From Saussurea involucrata (taxonomy: Eukaryota > Streptophyta > Magnoliopsida > Asterales > Asteraceae), in the NCBI GenBank assembly GCA_033807775.1, contig CM066321.1, positions 38,912,850 to 38,976,849 of the forward strand: 64,000 bases of DNA, given 5' to 3'. Positions within the stretch are counted from its first letter, which is position 1, and every line of letters starts with the position of its first letter. The translations under genes were made by a program, and so were the position numbers. The notes below the pieces were generated by a model. The model did no database searches and was not told the DNA's origin. It saw only the letters and a program-made list of their open reading frames with translations. Below, piece after piece: positions 21,001 to 32,837 of the stretch.

Positions 21001-21510
21001 ATAAAGAATTTGGGTCTTTGGTATCCTAAGGATTCTGGGTTTGAGCTAACTGCTTACATAGATGCAGATCGTGCGGGAAATATGATGGACAGGAAAAGCA
21101 CATCTGGTGCTTGTCAATTTTTGGGAGATAAACTTGTAAGTTGGTCATCAAAGAAGCAAACTTGTGTATCAACATCTACGGCTGAAGCAGAGTACGTGGC
21201 CGCCGCTAGTTGTTGTTCACAAGTAATTTGGACGAAGACTCAGCTAAAGGATTATGGATATATCTTCAACAATATCCCAATATACTGTGATTCCAAAAGC
21301 GCGATTGCAATAACTGAGAATCCTGTTCAACACTCCAAGACGAAACACATAGATGTCAGGTACCATTTTATCAAAAACCATGTTGAGAAGGGAACTATAG
21401 AAATGCATTTCGTACCAACAGAACCAGAGCTTGCTGATTTATTTACAAAACCTTTAGATGAAAAAAGGTTCACTTTTCTAATCAGCAAACTAGGAATGTT
21501 GAATACTTAG
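18077..21510 (+). pseudogene. pol: C1 pol: protease, integrase, reverse transcriptase, RNase H
   Basis: The domains run in Copia order. Protease has WVIDSGASRHMTG (about 18097-18135). The GAG-pre-integrase zinc site has HRRLSHQNF and CPACEMGKMKH (18495-18635). The integrase core has DEYSRYTW, SDNGTEFKN and PQQNGVVERKNRT. RT has GTKWVFRNKKDE, DVKSVFLNG and YVDDIIFGS (about 20570-20600). RNase H has ASRPDILFATSF and STAEAEYVAAA. It ends GMLNT at 21510. Breaks are a frameshift near 18293, an in-frame TGA at 18719-18721 and a frameshift in a C-rich run near 19885. DVKSVFLNG and DADRAG differ from the common DVKSAFLNG and DADYAG. The RT/RNase H half (19876-21510) is still fully open. Confidence 0.88.
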
Positions 21511-22872
21511 GCATTTCTTAGTTTTTCTTTAAAACATTGAGGGGGAGTGTCTGTTCTTGTTTATTTAATTATATTCATATTTTGAGGGGGAGTTAGAATT
21601 TTTCATAAAGTGATACATCTAACATTCTGGACTCATGTTCTATGAGTACCAAGTTTTTCATTTGTCTATGCAGATTTCTCTAAAGAAGTGGCAGCAAATT
21701 GTGCATCTGTTTAGGGGGAGAAGATTGGCATAAGTATGTAAGAATATAGAATATAGTATATAGTATATAGTATACAGTAAATTTTTTTTTAGAGAGTTTA
21801 AGTAAAAGACTACAAAGATTTTATCTGATGTAAGAGTTTTTGGTTTTTGAACAGTTTGAAATCTTTTCTGAAAAAGTTGGTTTTTTTTTAAATCCGTGAG
21901 GTTTCGAACCCTTAAGGATACGAAATCCATGGTTTTGAACCCTTAAGGATGCGAAACCAAAGGTTTCGAACCCTTAACCAATGGTTTCGGACCCTTAAGG
22001 ATGCGAAACTATATGGTTTCGGATCTAAGAGGTTACGAAACCAATTTTGTTAAAAATCACAACTTTATCTGATTCTAATTATTTTGGAACTCTTTGTATC
22101 TTTGTTCATGCGAAATGTTCAAATGATCAGTGCCATGTCTATTTTTCAGACATGTCTTTTTACTGTTTGCCAAGTGGGGTACTCTAAATCGTGCCAAGTG
22201 TCCAATTTTTTTAAGTATAAATAGAGTTCAAAATCTCATTTCGCACTTATTTCAAAATTGCAAACGATTCGAATCCTCTCAAAAGTGCACTGTTCATCAT
22301 CTTCAACCTTCATCTTCATCTGTTCGATTCTTCTTCATCAGGTAACCATTTCTGTTGATTTTAGTCTCTTTAGATTCGATTTCTTCATGTGAATCTTTCC
22401 ATCCATGTAATTTCATCAAATGAAATAATCTGTTATGCTTATTTGTGTAAAATCAGTTCGGGTACTTTTCATGTTCTTCATAATCTTCAAGCATGTTCTT
22501 GAGTCTGTGTATGTTGTAATGTTAGTTCAAAGGGTTTTAGGATTTCGAACCCTTCTAAGGTCAGATATGATTTTAGGGTCTCGAATTCTTTTAAGGCCAG
22601 ATTTCGAATCCTCTATGATACGAAATCTTGATTTTTTTTTGAAGGGTTTGTATTCTCAATGTCATGGTTTCGAATCCTTCTGGATACGAAATCCTTGGTT
22701 TCGATTCCTATTGGATACGAAATCATCTTTTAAAAAAAAGAAGATTTTTTGAAAATGCTGAAATCAACTAAGTCATGGTTTCGGATCATTCTTGGTTCGA
22801 AATCCTTGGTTTCGGATCCTTCTTGGTTCGAAAGCCTTAGTTTCGGATCCTTCTTGGTTCGAAAGTTCGAAA
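21511..22872 (+). other. C1 3' non-coding region with purine tracts and GGTTTCG hairpins
   Basis: Three polypurine-like tracts (GAGGGGGAG at about 21540 and 21583, TTTAGGGGGAG at 21711) follow the pol stop, as in Sireviruses. From 21895 to 22040 the motifs GGTTTCG and CGAAACC alternate around CCCTTAAGG, forming tandem small hairpins. Similar GGTTTCG/TTCGAAA words run from 22540 to 22870. No coding sequence is recognised. Truncated element B begins at about 22873, so the original continuation to the 3' LTR is lost or displaced. Confidence 0.65.
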
Positions 22873-25011
22873 TGGAGGTTGTTCCACATACACTTCTTCA
22901 TTCAGCTTTCCATTTAGAAACGCTGACTTAACATCCATCTGATGTACAGTGAAGTTTTTGTGTACAACATATGCTAAGAAAAGACGAATAGATTCAAGTC
23001 TTGCTACTGGAGCAAAAGTTTCGTCATAATCTATGCCTTCCTCTTGTCAGTATCCCTGAGCAACAAGACGAGCTTTGTTGTGAGTTACAGTACCATGTTC
23101 GTCCAACTTGTTTCGATAGACCCATTTAGTGCCTATCACCGTTTTGTCAGTTGGTCTACGAACAAGTTTCCAAACTTTGTTTCTTTCGAATTCAGTCAGC
23201 TCTTCTTGCATAGCGCTAACCCAGTTTGGATCTCTGAGGGCATCATCTATTTTCTTTGGTTCAGCTAGAGAAATAAAGTTAACAAATAAACAAATATTAC
23301 CTGCACTTCTACGAGTCTGAATACCAGCGTTGGGATCACCAAGAATTTGATCGATTGGGTGATTTACAGTCCATCGCTGAGCCGGAGCATACGTCGCTGA
23401 CTCAGTCTGAACTGGAGAAACTGAAGATGAGGCTTCAGCTACTTCTGGATTATCAGCTAAGAGAGGAATGTTTGCATTTGCCACTTCATTCACTGATTGC
23501 TGAGAAATAGATGGAATTTCTGAGACATTTGGATCAACTGCGGGTATAGTGTTTATAGGAACAGCTGAGACCCAAGATGTTTCAGCTTCACTATTTTGCA
23601 TATTTGGAATGATAGAAGGACCATCATTTTCTACGGTGTGAGCATGAGGAGTGGGAATATCTTCTGAATCACCAAGATGAGAAAACATCCATTGATTCAG
23701 TTCTTCTGTATCAGCGTTCGGTTTAGAATTCGCTGAACGGGATTCGTCAAACGTGACGTGAATAGTTTCTTCTACAGTTTGTCTTCTACGGTTGAAGACT
23801 CTGAAGGCTTTGGAAACTGAGGAGTATCCAAGAAAGATTCCATCATCAGCCTTAGGATCAAACTTTCCAAGGGCATCTCTGTTGTTCAGTATGAAACACT
23901 GACATCCAAAGATGTGAAGAAAGCTGATTGAAGGCTTTCTCCCATGAAAGAGTTCATAGGCTGTCTTTTTGAATCTTTTAACTATCAGCGACCTGTTTTG
24001 CGTAAAACAAGCAGTGTTGACAGCTTCTGCCCAAAACTGAGTAGGCAGGTGAGAATCGCTGAGCATTGAACGTGCAGCTTCAATAATTGTTCTATTTCTT
24101 CTTTCAGCGACTCCATTTTGTTGTGGTGTTCTCACTGACGAAAAGTTGTGAGAAATACCCTTGCTCTCAAGGAAGGAATCAAGAGAACTGTTTTTGAATT
24201 CAGTTCCATGATCACTCCTTATTGAGCGAACAGTCATATTGTTCAGAGTTTCCATCTTCCGAACAAAGGTGATGAGTTCTTCAGGGGTGTCACTCTTAGA
24301 ACGGAGAAACATTACCCATGTGTAACGAGAGAATTCATCAACTATGACCAGCGTATATTTCTTTCCAGCGATGGATTGTTTGTTAACAGGGCCAAACAAA
24401 TCCATATGGAGTAGTTGTAGAGGAGATGACACTGAGGAAACTTGCTTTGACTTAAAGCTTGCCTTGGTCTGCTTCCCTTTTTCACACGCTGAACATAAAG
24501 ACTCTTTGGCGTATGAATGTTGAGGTAGACCAGTGACTAACTCTTTGGAGGAAAGAGTATTCAGCGTCTTGAAGTTGAGATGTGAGAGCCTTTTGTGCCA
24601 TTGCCAGTTGACATCAGAGGATGCCTTTGAGAAGAAACAAGAGTTCTCAGTGGTTGTTGAGTCCATGTTTATTACATAAACATTTTCCAAACGATAACCG
24701 CTGAGAGCTATCTTCTCCTTTTTGTCAGAGACAAAGCAGGATTCCTTAGTGAAAATCACTTTGTTATCCATGTCGCAAAGCTGACTGATGCTCAGAAGAT
24801 TATGCTTCAGCCCTTCAACATATGCGACTCTTCTGAAGGATGTTGTACCATTTGAGAGTACACCATACCCTCGGGTGTGTCCTTTTCCATTTCCACTGAA
24901 AGTCACAGAGGGACCCTTCTCTTCCTTGTATTCAGCGAGCAGGTTTTTCTTTCCAGTCATGTGTCTAGAGCATCCGCTATCGAGATACCAGATACCCTTC
25001 TTAACCTGCAA
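22873..25011 (-). pseudogene. pol: Element B pol: protease, integrase, start of RT
   Basis: Reading leftwards from 25011: the protease motif WYLDSGCSRHMTG, the pre-integrase zinc site (HKRLSHLNF, CSACEKGKQTKASF), then integrase core residues in DEFSRYTW, SDHGTEFKNS and PQQNGVAERRNRT. The RT N-terminus has GTKWVYRNKLDEHG. The ORF is open from 25011 to 23047, where a stop (TGA) follows QGY; the frame then continues with DYDETFAPVARLES and DVKSAFLNG to the truncation point. Loss of the YVDD motif and RNase H makes it inactive. Confidence 0.87.
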
Positions 25012-25023
25012 TACAAAGGAAGA

Positions 25024-27432
25024 TTAGTTTTGCTTGGGTACCCACTTCACCATGTATACGCGTTTGTCAGTGGAAGTAGTTGGAATGGGTTCAGCAGTCT
25101 TCGCAGCATTTGAAGATTCAGCTTTGTCTTTCTTCACTTTGGTCAATTTCTTGACCTCAGCGGTAGGAGTCACCTTGACCTGAATTGCAACTGGTTTGGT
25201 CTTCTTGGGTGCTATCTTCACCTTAGCTATCTTATCAGCTTTGGTGGCTGTGGGACACTTACTTGCAATATGATCGGTAAGTCCACAGTGATAACATTTC
25301 CTATAACTAAAATTAGTTCTAGGACCACTTGAGTGCTGAGCTTTTAATTTGGAATTAGAAGTACCAGCACCAAGTACACTATTGGTTTTTGAAATAGGAC
25401 GAACATTCAGTTCTTCAGATTTCTTACCAAGGACATCTACTCTGAGTCTAGGAGTAGGTCGCTGAACTGATCCAGAGGTCTGATTTCTAGAACCAGATGA
25501 ATGAATCACTAAGGCTTTGGAAGCATTCATCTTAGGTACTAAGGTACCCTTCTGAGGATTTTGATAAATAACAATTCCTTTACCTTTGTCTTTAGAGACA
25601 GAGGTAGGTTTTGAATAAACCATTTTCTCCTTACCTTTTGAGGAGGTAGGAGTTTCCTCAGGGATTGGTGTAACCGACGAGGAGTATTGAGATGATGAAG
25701 TGTCAGCGACTGAGGATACGAACGTTCCAAATTTAAGCATTGAACGTTCAGTGGTTGGTTTTGGAGTATCATACTTATAACCCAGACCACGTTTATCACT
25801 CAGAGGAATCTGAGCCTTAACTATCTCAGTGATCTTTGTTGAAGAATTACACCATCCTTCAACAGTAGCTTGTTCAGCTTTTAATGCAGCGATAGCTTCT
25901 GCTCGTTCGATTTTGACTAGCTGATTTAAATAGACTTGATCTTTAAAATCATCTTCAATTTTAGAAAGCTTTTCTATTTGAAGGTGGCAGTTTTTAAGCT
26001 TTTCAGCGAGATCAAGATTTTGGTTTTCAACCACAGCTTTGCCGTTCATGGCTTCGTATAAACTTCTAGTCAGTAGATCGATTTTGCGGAGACTATCAGC
26101 TTCATCAATATTTGCAATATTGGTAAAGAAGGAAGGTGATACCTGAATAGCAGATGTTGAAGTGGAGGGAATGTCTGAACTTTCTTCCTCTTCTTCAATC
26201 TTTGCCATGAGACATTGATTTGCTTCATCATCTTCAGAATCAGATGATGAGGCTTCTTTATCAGAAGCAGCCCAATCATAGTCAGCCATCAGGCCTTTTC
26301 CTTTCTTCTTAAAGCTTTTCAGCTTTGCATACTTCTCCTTCAGCTTTGAGTATTTGTCATCTTTATTCCTTGGAACAAAGGATTTCTTTGTAAAAGCTGA
26401 AGGTCTCATGATTTTCTTTGACATGCACTCGTTAGCGAAATGACCTGTCTTTTCGCAGTTGAAACAAGTAGCAGTAGCCTTATCAACAAAAGCTGATGAT
26501 TTAGGCTTGTCAGTTATTGAAAGAGGTTTGTTCTTTCTAAACATTTTCTTCTTGGCGAATCTCCTGAACTTTTTAGTTAGGAGAGCCAAGGATTCATCAT
26601 CATCTGAAGAATCAGAATCTGATGACCTTTCAGAGTTGCTTCCTAACTCAGTGATAGTGACCGAGGGTCGCTGAGTAGAAGGTTCCTCTGAGAGTAAAGC
26701 AACAGGGGTGCTTTTGGAATCTTTTACAAGATTCTTCTTAAGATGGCTAGATTGCTCATGATTCAGCAATGTGCCATATAAGGTAGCAAGTGTCATTGAT
26801 CTTAGATCTTTTGACAGCTTGAGACACATGGAATAATTGTCCCAACTTTCAGGTAAACATTCTAAAAACTTTGTCAGCACTTCAAAGTTAGAATATTCCT
26901 TACCAACCGTTTTTAGATCTATAATTAAGCAATTAAAACGTTGATGAACTTCAGAGAGAGTTTCATTCTTACCAGAAATGAAGCTTTCGTATTGTCTTAC
27001 CAGGTTGATCTTTCTTGAGTCCTGGACTTCAGACGTTCCTTCATACTGAACACATATTGTGTCCCACATGGCTTTTGATGATTTCAGGTTCATGACGGAA
27101 TGGTAGACTTCGTCAGGAAGGGCCATGGATAGTATGGATCTGGCTTTTGTATCTATAGCCACTTTCTTCTTATCTTCATCGGTCCACATGTGTATTTCCT
27201 AGGGAATCAGCCTTTCAGGAATAGCAGCTCTAGTTGCAGTGGTTGGAACTAAAGGATCAATAGTTACAGGGATGTGTGGGCCGTTTTCAAGATAGTAGGT
27301 CATAGTGGGGTCTACACCTTCTAAGAAGAGCATCATCCTATTTTTCCATAAGTTGAAGTTGTCTCTGGAAAATCTAGGGGGTTTTGCAAGAGAACCATTG
27401 TCTATATAATTTGTGTTTGTGTGGGAGGCCAT
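25024..27432 (-). pseudogene. gag: Element B gag
   Basis: The ORF begins MASHTNTNYI at 27432 and runs 803 codons to 25024 with one in-frame TAG (27199-27201). The capsid region has FNLWKNRMMLFLEG and SKAMWDTICVQYEG. There are two CCHC zinc knuckles, CFNCEKTGHFANEC (about 26419-26460) and CYHCGLTDHIASKC (about 25255-25296), an unusual pairing about 390 residues apart. An acidic Ser/Asp stretch and a coiled coil separate them. It ends VYMVKWVPKQN just before protease in a different frame, so expression would need frameshifting or reinitiation. Apart from the single stop it is well preserved. Confidence 0.85.
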
Positions 27433-27498
27433 TTTCAGATAATAGCAAGGAAGAGAAATATCTTAGATTAGATCTTGTTTATGAGATTAAACAAATCT

Positions 27499-27510
27499 AC
27501 TCTGATACCA
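27499..27510 (-). other. Element B primer-binding site
   Basis: On the minus strand TGGTATCAGAG lies two bases after the LTR end (CCAACA) and is complementary to initiator tRNA-Met. Confidence 0.85.
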
Positions 27511-27512
27511 CT

Positions 27513-28484
27513 TGTTGGTCCCGAAAGGCCTATACAAGTTTGTAGAAGGGGGGGGGGGGGGGGGGTTGAATACAAACACACTAATTTACTTTTCTAAATT
27601 GTTTATTGATAAATCATTAACAATTTACAGCTTGTTGCGGAAACAAGATTAAGGATAAACCTAAATCTAAACAAGTTGGAACACTAAGGTTTCTTGCACT
27701 AAGAAAGATATGGAGATTACTAATAAAATCCTATCTTGAGAGAGATTTGAACTTGTCCAGAGTTAGCAAGTTACTTCAAATGAAGTGAGTTCATCTCTTT
27801 ATATACTGCATGCATTTAATGCAATTCAGTATACACTTTACACGTGTCATCAGCAGATTGGTTGCATGTCATTGACCTTTGTTGACAACCTTAGTAGCCG
27901 TAAAGATGAACAGTGTAGTATCAGAGTGGTTGTACGATTTCAGATTTTCGGAGGTTCTTTTCTAACATTTCGTACGGTGGCGTGCAAGGGAGGTTAAGAC
28001 AAAAGTACTTTGTACGGAGGACTTCATGATCAGCTTTCGTTGATTCAGCGATTATCATTTACTATTCAGCGAATGATAAAGTTCAGCGATAGCTGAAGTC
28101 TTGTACTTGATACTTCACGTTGAGTGGACAAATCTGAGTCTTCGCTGATCCGTATCAGTTCATTAGTAGACTTGTCGCTGGTTCTTGAGCTTGATCTTCG
28201 ACTTCAGCGTAGAACCTTTGTTGACGTGAAACTTGTCTTCAGGGATCATAAGTAAACAACTAACTTATCAGCGATCACCATAAGGACTGAACAGACTCAG
28301 AGCATTATGGTGAACAGTGTTCGCTGAATGTTTAATTTAAAGAGCGAGAGTTCCTATCAGCGGTACTGTAAGATCTTAGTACTTATCAGCGATAGTGAAA
28401 CTCTGATACATATTGTTTACATACAATTTTCACTAAGTATTTAAGAGAGGGTCATTATCAAATCACTGAGGGTTTGGATCAACA
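27513..28484 (-). repeat. Element B 5' LTR
   Basis: The ends are TGTTG...CAACA. A TATATAAAG box reads on the minus strand at about 27796-27805. The half distal to the gene (27960-28420 on the plus strand) contains about a dozen TCAGCGA/TCGCTGA words. A run of 18 G (27548-27565) lies near the gene-proximal end and may be length-variable or assembly-sensitive. Confidence 0.78.
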
Positions 28485-28577
28485 TGAATTTTAGGATAGC
28501 TATGCGAAGAATTGAAACGCATCTTGGGTTTCGAAGAAGAAGAAGACCCTTTCTGCCTTGATAGCTAAGGGGGGGAT
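28485..28577 (+). other. C1 3' remnant and polypurine tract
   Basis: These 93 bases between element B and the C1 3' LTR contain TTGGGTTTCGAAG, the C1 word, and end in AGCTAAGGGGGGGAT, the polypurine tract used to prime plus-strand synthesis. Confidence 0.75.
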
Positions 28578-28800
28578 TGTTAGAGCATTATTGTAGCTAT
28601 CAAGACAGTATTAATATCTTGTACTGTTCTTCTTAGTAGAGGCATGGACATGTCATGGCCCTACTATATAAAGAAGACTCCTTTGTTATTTCCATAACAC
28701 TTGTAGCATTTGTTATTTTGTACTCATTGATCAATATATGGATGACTTTTGCTTTCTAGATTCTCTCTCTATATTTGATTGCTAGATTATGGGTTTATCA
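28578..28800 (+). repeat. C1 3' LTR
   Basis: This 223-bp copy of 3797-4019 differs at about four positions. It is followed by the second CAAAA duplication and the resumed virus coat-protein ORF. Confidence 0.92.
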
Positions 28801-28805
28801 CAAAA

Positions 28806-30938
28806 CTATACAAATCTTTATCTTATTATTTTAGGAGAAATATTAGATTCCCTACAAGAAAGTATGGAAAAAAAATTTAGAAAAATTTTCTATTCTCCAA
28901 GATATTAAGGATGAAGAAATTTTTTTTGAGGTTAAATCTAACGGAGATATAATTTTTACTTCACCTTCTATTCAGCCTCCCCCTGAAATAAAAAATTTTA
29001 AGTTTAAAAATTCAACTTCTGATATTGAAAAAATGTTAGAAGAAAAGTTTAAAAATCTTTCTATTTCAAAATCCACTATTTCTACTTTAGAAAAAACCCA
29101 TATTTTCTGATACAGAGGAATCCTCTGATAATGATCCTCCTAAAGATACTATAAACAAAATGAAGTGGGCTGATAGACCTACTTCAAATAAATATTATTA
29201 TCCTCGTCCTACTCCTATGGATGATCTCAATGAAGAGCAGGATTATATTATCACAAATAGTTATAGCGGAAAATGCATTTATGAGTGGAATCTTGATGGT
29301 TTTACTAGTAAACATATTTATAATATGGCTCATCGTATGATGATGTATTGTACTGTTTGCAAAAATTATGGAAATAAAGATAAAGAAATTGCAAAAATGC
29401 TAATAGCAGGTTTTACTGGTCAATTAAAAGGTCTGTGGGATAATTATCTTACCCCAGAACAAAAGAATGAAATTCTTAACTCAGTTAAAAGTGAGCCTAA
29501 TACAAGCATTATCTTTGATCCTGCTGTTTACCCCCTTATTATGACTCTTGTAGACATTTTACAGGAACATTTTCTGACAATAGCGAGAATGTTAGAACTC
29601 TTTTAACGAATTTAAGATGTAAAACTTTAACCAGATTTCGCTGGTATAAAGACACTTTTCTTTCTCGAATTTTTGAGATTAAAGATTGTAATAACGTTTA
29701 TTGGAAAGCCAAATTTATTGAAGGCGTGCCTAATCTTTTTGCAGAAAGAGTCAAAAAGATGCTTAGAAATAATAATATCATTATAGATTATAATGCTTAC
29801 TCTTATAGCATGGTTATAAGTGTTTCCATAGCTGAAGGACTTTCTCTATGCAATGAGTTAGCCCTTAAAAATTAAATTAAAAACAAACAGTCTCTTGAAA
29901 AAAGACAGTTAGGAGCTTTTTGCGATCAATTTGTAATGGATATTCCTTCCCAGAAAAAGAAAAGAAGATTTCTACAAAGCAATCATCATGATCAAAAAGA
30001 ATTTTCAAATCGTTTTTCAAAAAGGAAGAAATTTAGAAAAAGTAGAAAAAACTTCCAAAAAGATGATCATGACAAAAAGGACATAAAGAAATTCTCAAAA
30101 AAAAAATATAAATTCAATAATTTGTCACAAATGTGGAAAAGTAGGCCATTATGCCTCAAGTTGTTGGACAAAAAAGAAAATTAATAGCCTTGATATTGAT
30201 AAAAAAATAAAGGATTCTTTATCAAAAAATTTCCTTCTTTCAGATTCTAGTTCTGATAATGAAAATATTTTATCAGATGAAAGTACTAATGAAATATCGT
30301 CTGAAGATTCTAATCAAAATCTTGATGATATGATATCAAACTTTTCATCCCCGGATTGTAATGCTTGCTCTTCCGGTTACCCTTGTGAAAAGAAAAAAGG
30401 AAAAGAAGAAAAGATTAATAATCTTACTTCTAATTTGGGTCCTGGATTCCAAGAGGGAGACGAGTTTTATAAACTAGCTTCCCAGTTTCAAGATATAAAT
30501 ATAAATGTTCTGTCAAATGACAACGTCTTAAAAATCTTAAAAAAAATAAAAGACCCTATAATTTGTGCGGAAATCATAAATAGTCTTGAAGAACCTACTC
30601 ATGATTCTTCCCCTAAGACAAACCTTCAAGAATATTCTATGAAGGAAGTTAATAGACTTCTAGCTGAGAAACACTCAGTAAATCATACTGTTTCCTTAAA
30701 GGATTTAACAAAAGAGATTGATAATCTTAAAAAACAAATCAAGTTTCTGAAAAATGATAATATCATTCTTCACCAAAATATTGATATTATTTATTCAAAT
30801 CTTAAAGATGACAAAAATAGAGCTTCTACATATGAACAGCCCTTGGAAAAACCCCAAGATTCTAATAGTGATCATTTAAATAATATATATATATGGTTAT
30901 CTCCCAAAAATGGTATACAAAAATCACCCTCCTTATAG
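28806..30938 (+). pseudogene. Caulimovirid coat-protein ORF, 3' part, copy 1
   Basis: This carries on from 3796. The capsid core includes MLIAGFTGQLKG (29398-29433), followed by a basic Lys/Arg region and a CCHC knuckle CHKCGKVGHYASSC (about 30126-30170), the RNA-binding finger of caulimovirid coat proteins. The C-terminus is acidic, has a CNACSSGYPC cluster (about 30360-30390) and a coiled coil (about 30640-30830). Frameshifts lie near 28870 and 29093, with further stops between 29600 and 29900. The end overlaps the start of pol at about 30893. Joined to 3361-3796 the ORF spans about 2.57 kb. Confidence 0.8.
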
Positions 30939-32837
30939 AAGGGACTTTTCAAAAAGATTTTATTGTTATGATAGATAGTGGAGCTGATTTAAATGTTATT
31001 TAAGAGGGCTTAATCCCTACCAAATATTTTCAAAAAACTTCTCATTCTCTCTCACATGTTGGAGGAGGATCGCTTAATATCAAATATAAGCTTCCTAAAG
31101 CATATATTTGTAAAAATAAAAATTGTATTCCTACAAGTTTTCTTTTAGCTAAGGATATTTCTAGCCAGCTTATTCTTGGTCTTCCTTTTATTTATGATAT
31201 CTATCATATAACCCAAATTGATGAAAAGGGTTTAACAGGGTTTTTTTAAAGGAAACCAATTAAGGTTTGATTTTATAAACAAACCTGTTGAGAAATTCTT
31301 AAATGAATTACAAGAAAGAATTAATAGAAAAAATTTACAATTGTGTTTTTTAAAACAAGAAATAAACTTGTTGACAATTGAGGAGAAACTTTCAAATCAT
31401 AAGTTACAAAGAAAAATTAATTATATTAATAATCAATTTTCTTTGGAAATCTGTAACGGTCATCCAAATGCTTTTTGGGATAGAAAGAAGCATATGGTCT
31501 CCCTGCCTTATGAAGAGGATTTTTTAGAAAATAATATCCCAACTAAGGCACGGCCGTGCCAAATGAATGCTGAGTATATAGAGCTTTGCAAAAAGGAAAT
31601 AACCTCTTTATTAGACAAAGGTCTTATAAAACCTTCAAAGTCTCCTTGGTCTTGTACAGCTTTTTATGTTAATAAACACTCGGAACAAGAAAGAGGAGTC
31701 CCTCGCCTTGTAATAAATTACAAACCTTTAAATAAAGTTTTAAAATGGATTAGACATCCGATCCCAAATAAAAAAGACCTTCTCGACAGATTATTTCAAG
31801 CTATTATATTTTCAAAATTTGATTTAAAATCAGGATATTGGCAAATCCAAATAAATGAGAAAGACAGTTATAAAACTGCTTTTAATGTTCCCATAGGACG
31901 TTATGAATGGACGGTATTGCCTTTTGGTTTAAAAAACGCTCCTTCCGAATTTCCACAAATTATGAATGATATTTTTTATCCCTATAGTAATTTTATAATA
32001 GTCTATATTGATGACATTCTAGTTTTTTCTATGGATATAGAAAGACACTTTAAGCATCTTGATTTGTTTTAAAAAATCGTTATACAAAATGGTCTTGTCA
32101 TTTCAAAACCAAAAATGGCTTTATTCCAAACCAATATCAGATTTTTAGGTCATAACATTGAAAGGGGAAAAATCATTCCCATTCAAAGAAGTATGGAATT
32201 TAGTTCCAAATTCCCTGATCAAATTACTGATAGGACTCAACTACAAAGAATCTTAGGCAACCTAAACTATATTTCGGCCTATATTGAAAATCTTAGTAGT
32301 GATACATCTATCCTCTATGATAGATTAAAAAAGAAAAGTTCTCCTTGGACTGAAAGCCATACACAGGCTATAAAAAATATAAAACAAAAGGTTAAAAACC
32401 TTCCTTGTCTAATGTTGGCAAACCCCCTTTGGGAAAAGATTATTGAAACAGATGCTTCAGATATAGGTTTTGGAGGTATCCTAAAGCATGTAGACCCTGA
32501 ATCAAAACAAGAAATTCTTGTAAGATTCCATTCAGGAAAATGGAGCGGTGCCCAAAAGAATTATTCTACCATAGCAAAAGAGCTTTTCGCTATTGTCAAA
32601 TGTATTTTAAAATTTCAAGATGATATTTATAATCAAAAGTTTATTATAAAAACAGATCGCATTTCGGCAAAATACATGTTCCAAAAAGATTTTAAACATG
32701 ATGTCTCAAAGCAAATGTTTGCTAGATGGCAAGCAAATCTAGCCCCTTTTGATTTTACCATAGTTTATAAAAAAGGAGTAGAAAATCATCTACCGGATTT
32801 TTTAACACGAGAATATATTTCATGTTTGCAGGAATGA
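30893..32837 (+). pseudogene. Caulimovirid pol: protease, RT, RNase H, copy 1
   Basis: The aspartic protease has MIDSGADLNV (from 30968), cut right after by a TAA at 31001-31003. A longer T run near 31241 shifts the frame. RT carries FSKFDLKSGYWQI, FGLKNAPS and the catalytic YIDD at 32004-32015. A substitution makes a TAA near 32070 after HLDLF. RNase H begins about 32430 with ETDASDIGFGG and is open to the end. The stop overlaps the next ORF's ATG (32822) by 16 bases. No integrase is present, as expected for a pararetrovirus. Confidence 0.9.

Larger units (their letters stand above)
22873..28484 (-). mobile_element. Truncated Copia element B, reverse orientation
   Basis: Reading on the minus strand, a 972-bp 5' LTR (28484-27513), a primer site (27510-27499), gag, protease and integrase are followed by the first part of RT, which breaks off at about 22873 inside the codons after EEVYVEQPP. 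The rest of RT, RNase H and the 3' LTR are missing, so no target duplication can be shown. The domain order and motifs are Copia, with a Sirevirus-like long gag. The word TCAGCGA recurs throughout, including coding parts. Confidence 0.85.
3797..28800 (+). mobile_element. Copia LTR retrotransposon C1 with two nested elements
   Basis: Near-identical 223-bp LTRs (3797-4019, 28578-28800) begin TGTTAG and end TTATCA. They are flanked by a perfect 5-bp duplication CAAAA (3792-3796, 28801-28805), and the empty site is visible in the minus-strand virus copy. A tRNA-Met primer site lies at 4022-4033, and a purine tract (AAGGGGGGGAT) directly precedes the 3' LTR. I count four LTR differences by eye. 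The domain order is gag, protease, integrase, RT, RNase H, so it is Copia; the long gag coiled coil and repeated purine tracts are Sirevirus-like. Elements A and B are inserted in gag and in the 3' region. C1's own length is about 9.9 kb. Confidence 0.92.

Noticed and set aside
27548..27565. The run of 18 G as a functional G-quadruplex element
   Set aside because: Long homopolymers are prone to sequencing and assembly error, and there is only this one copy of the LTR to compare.
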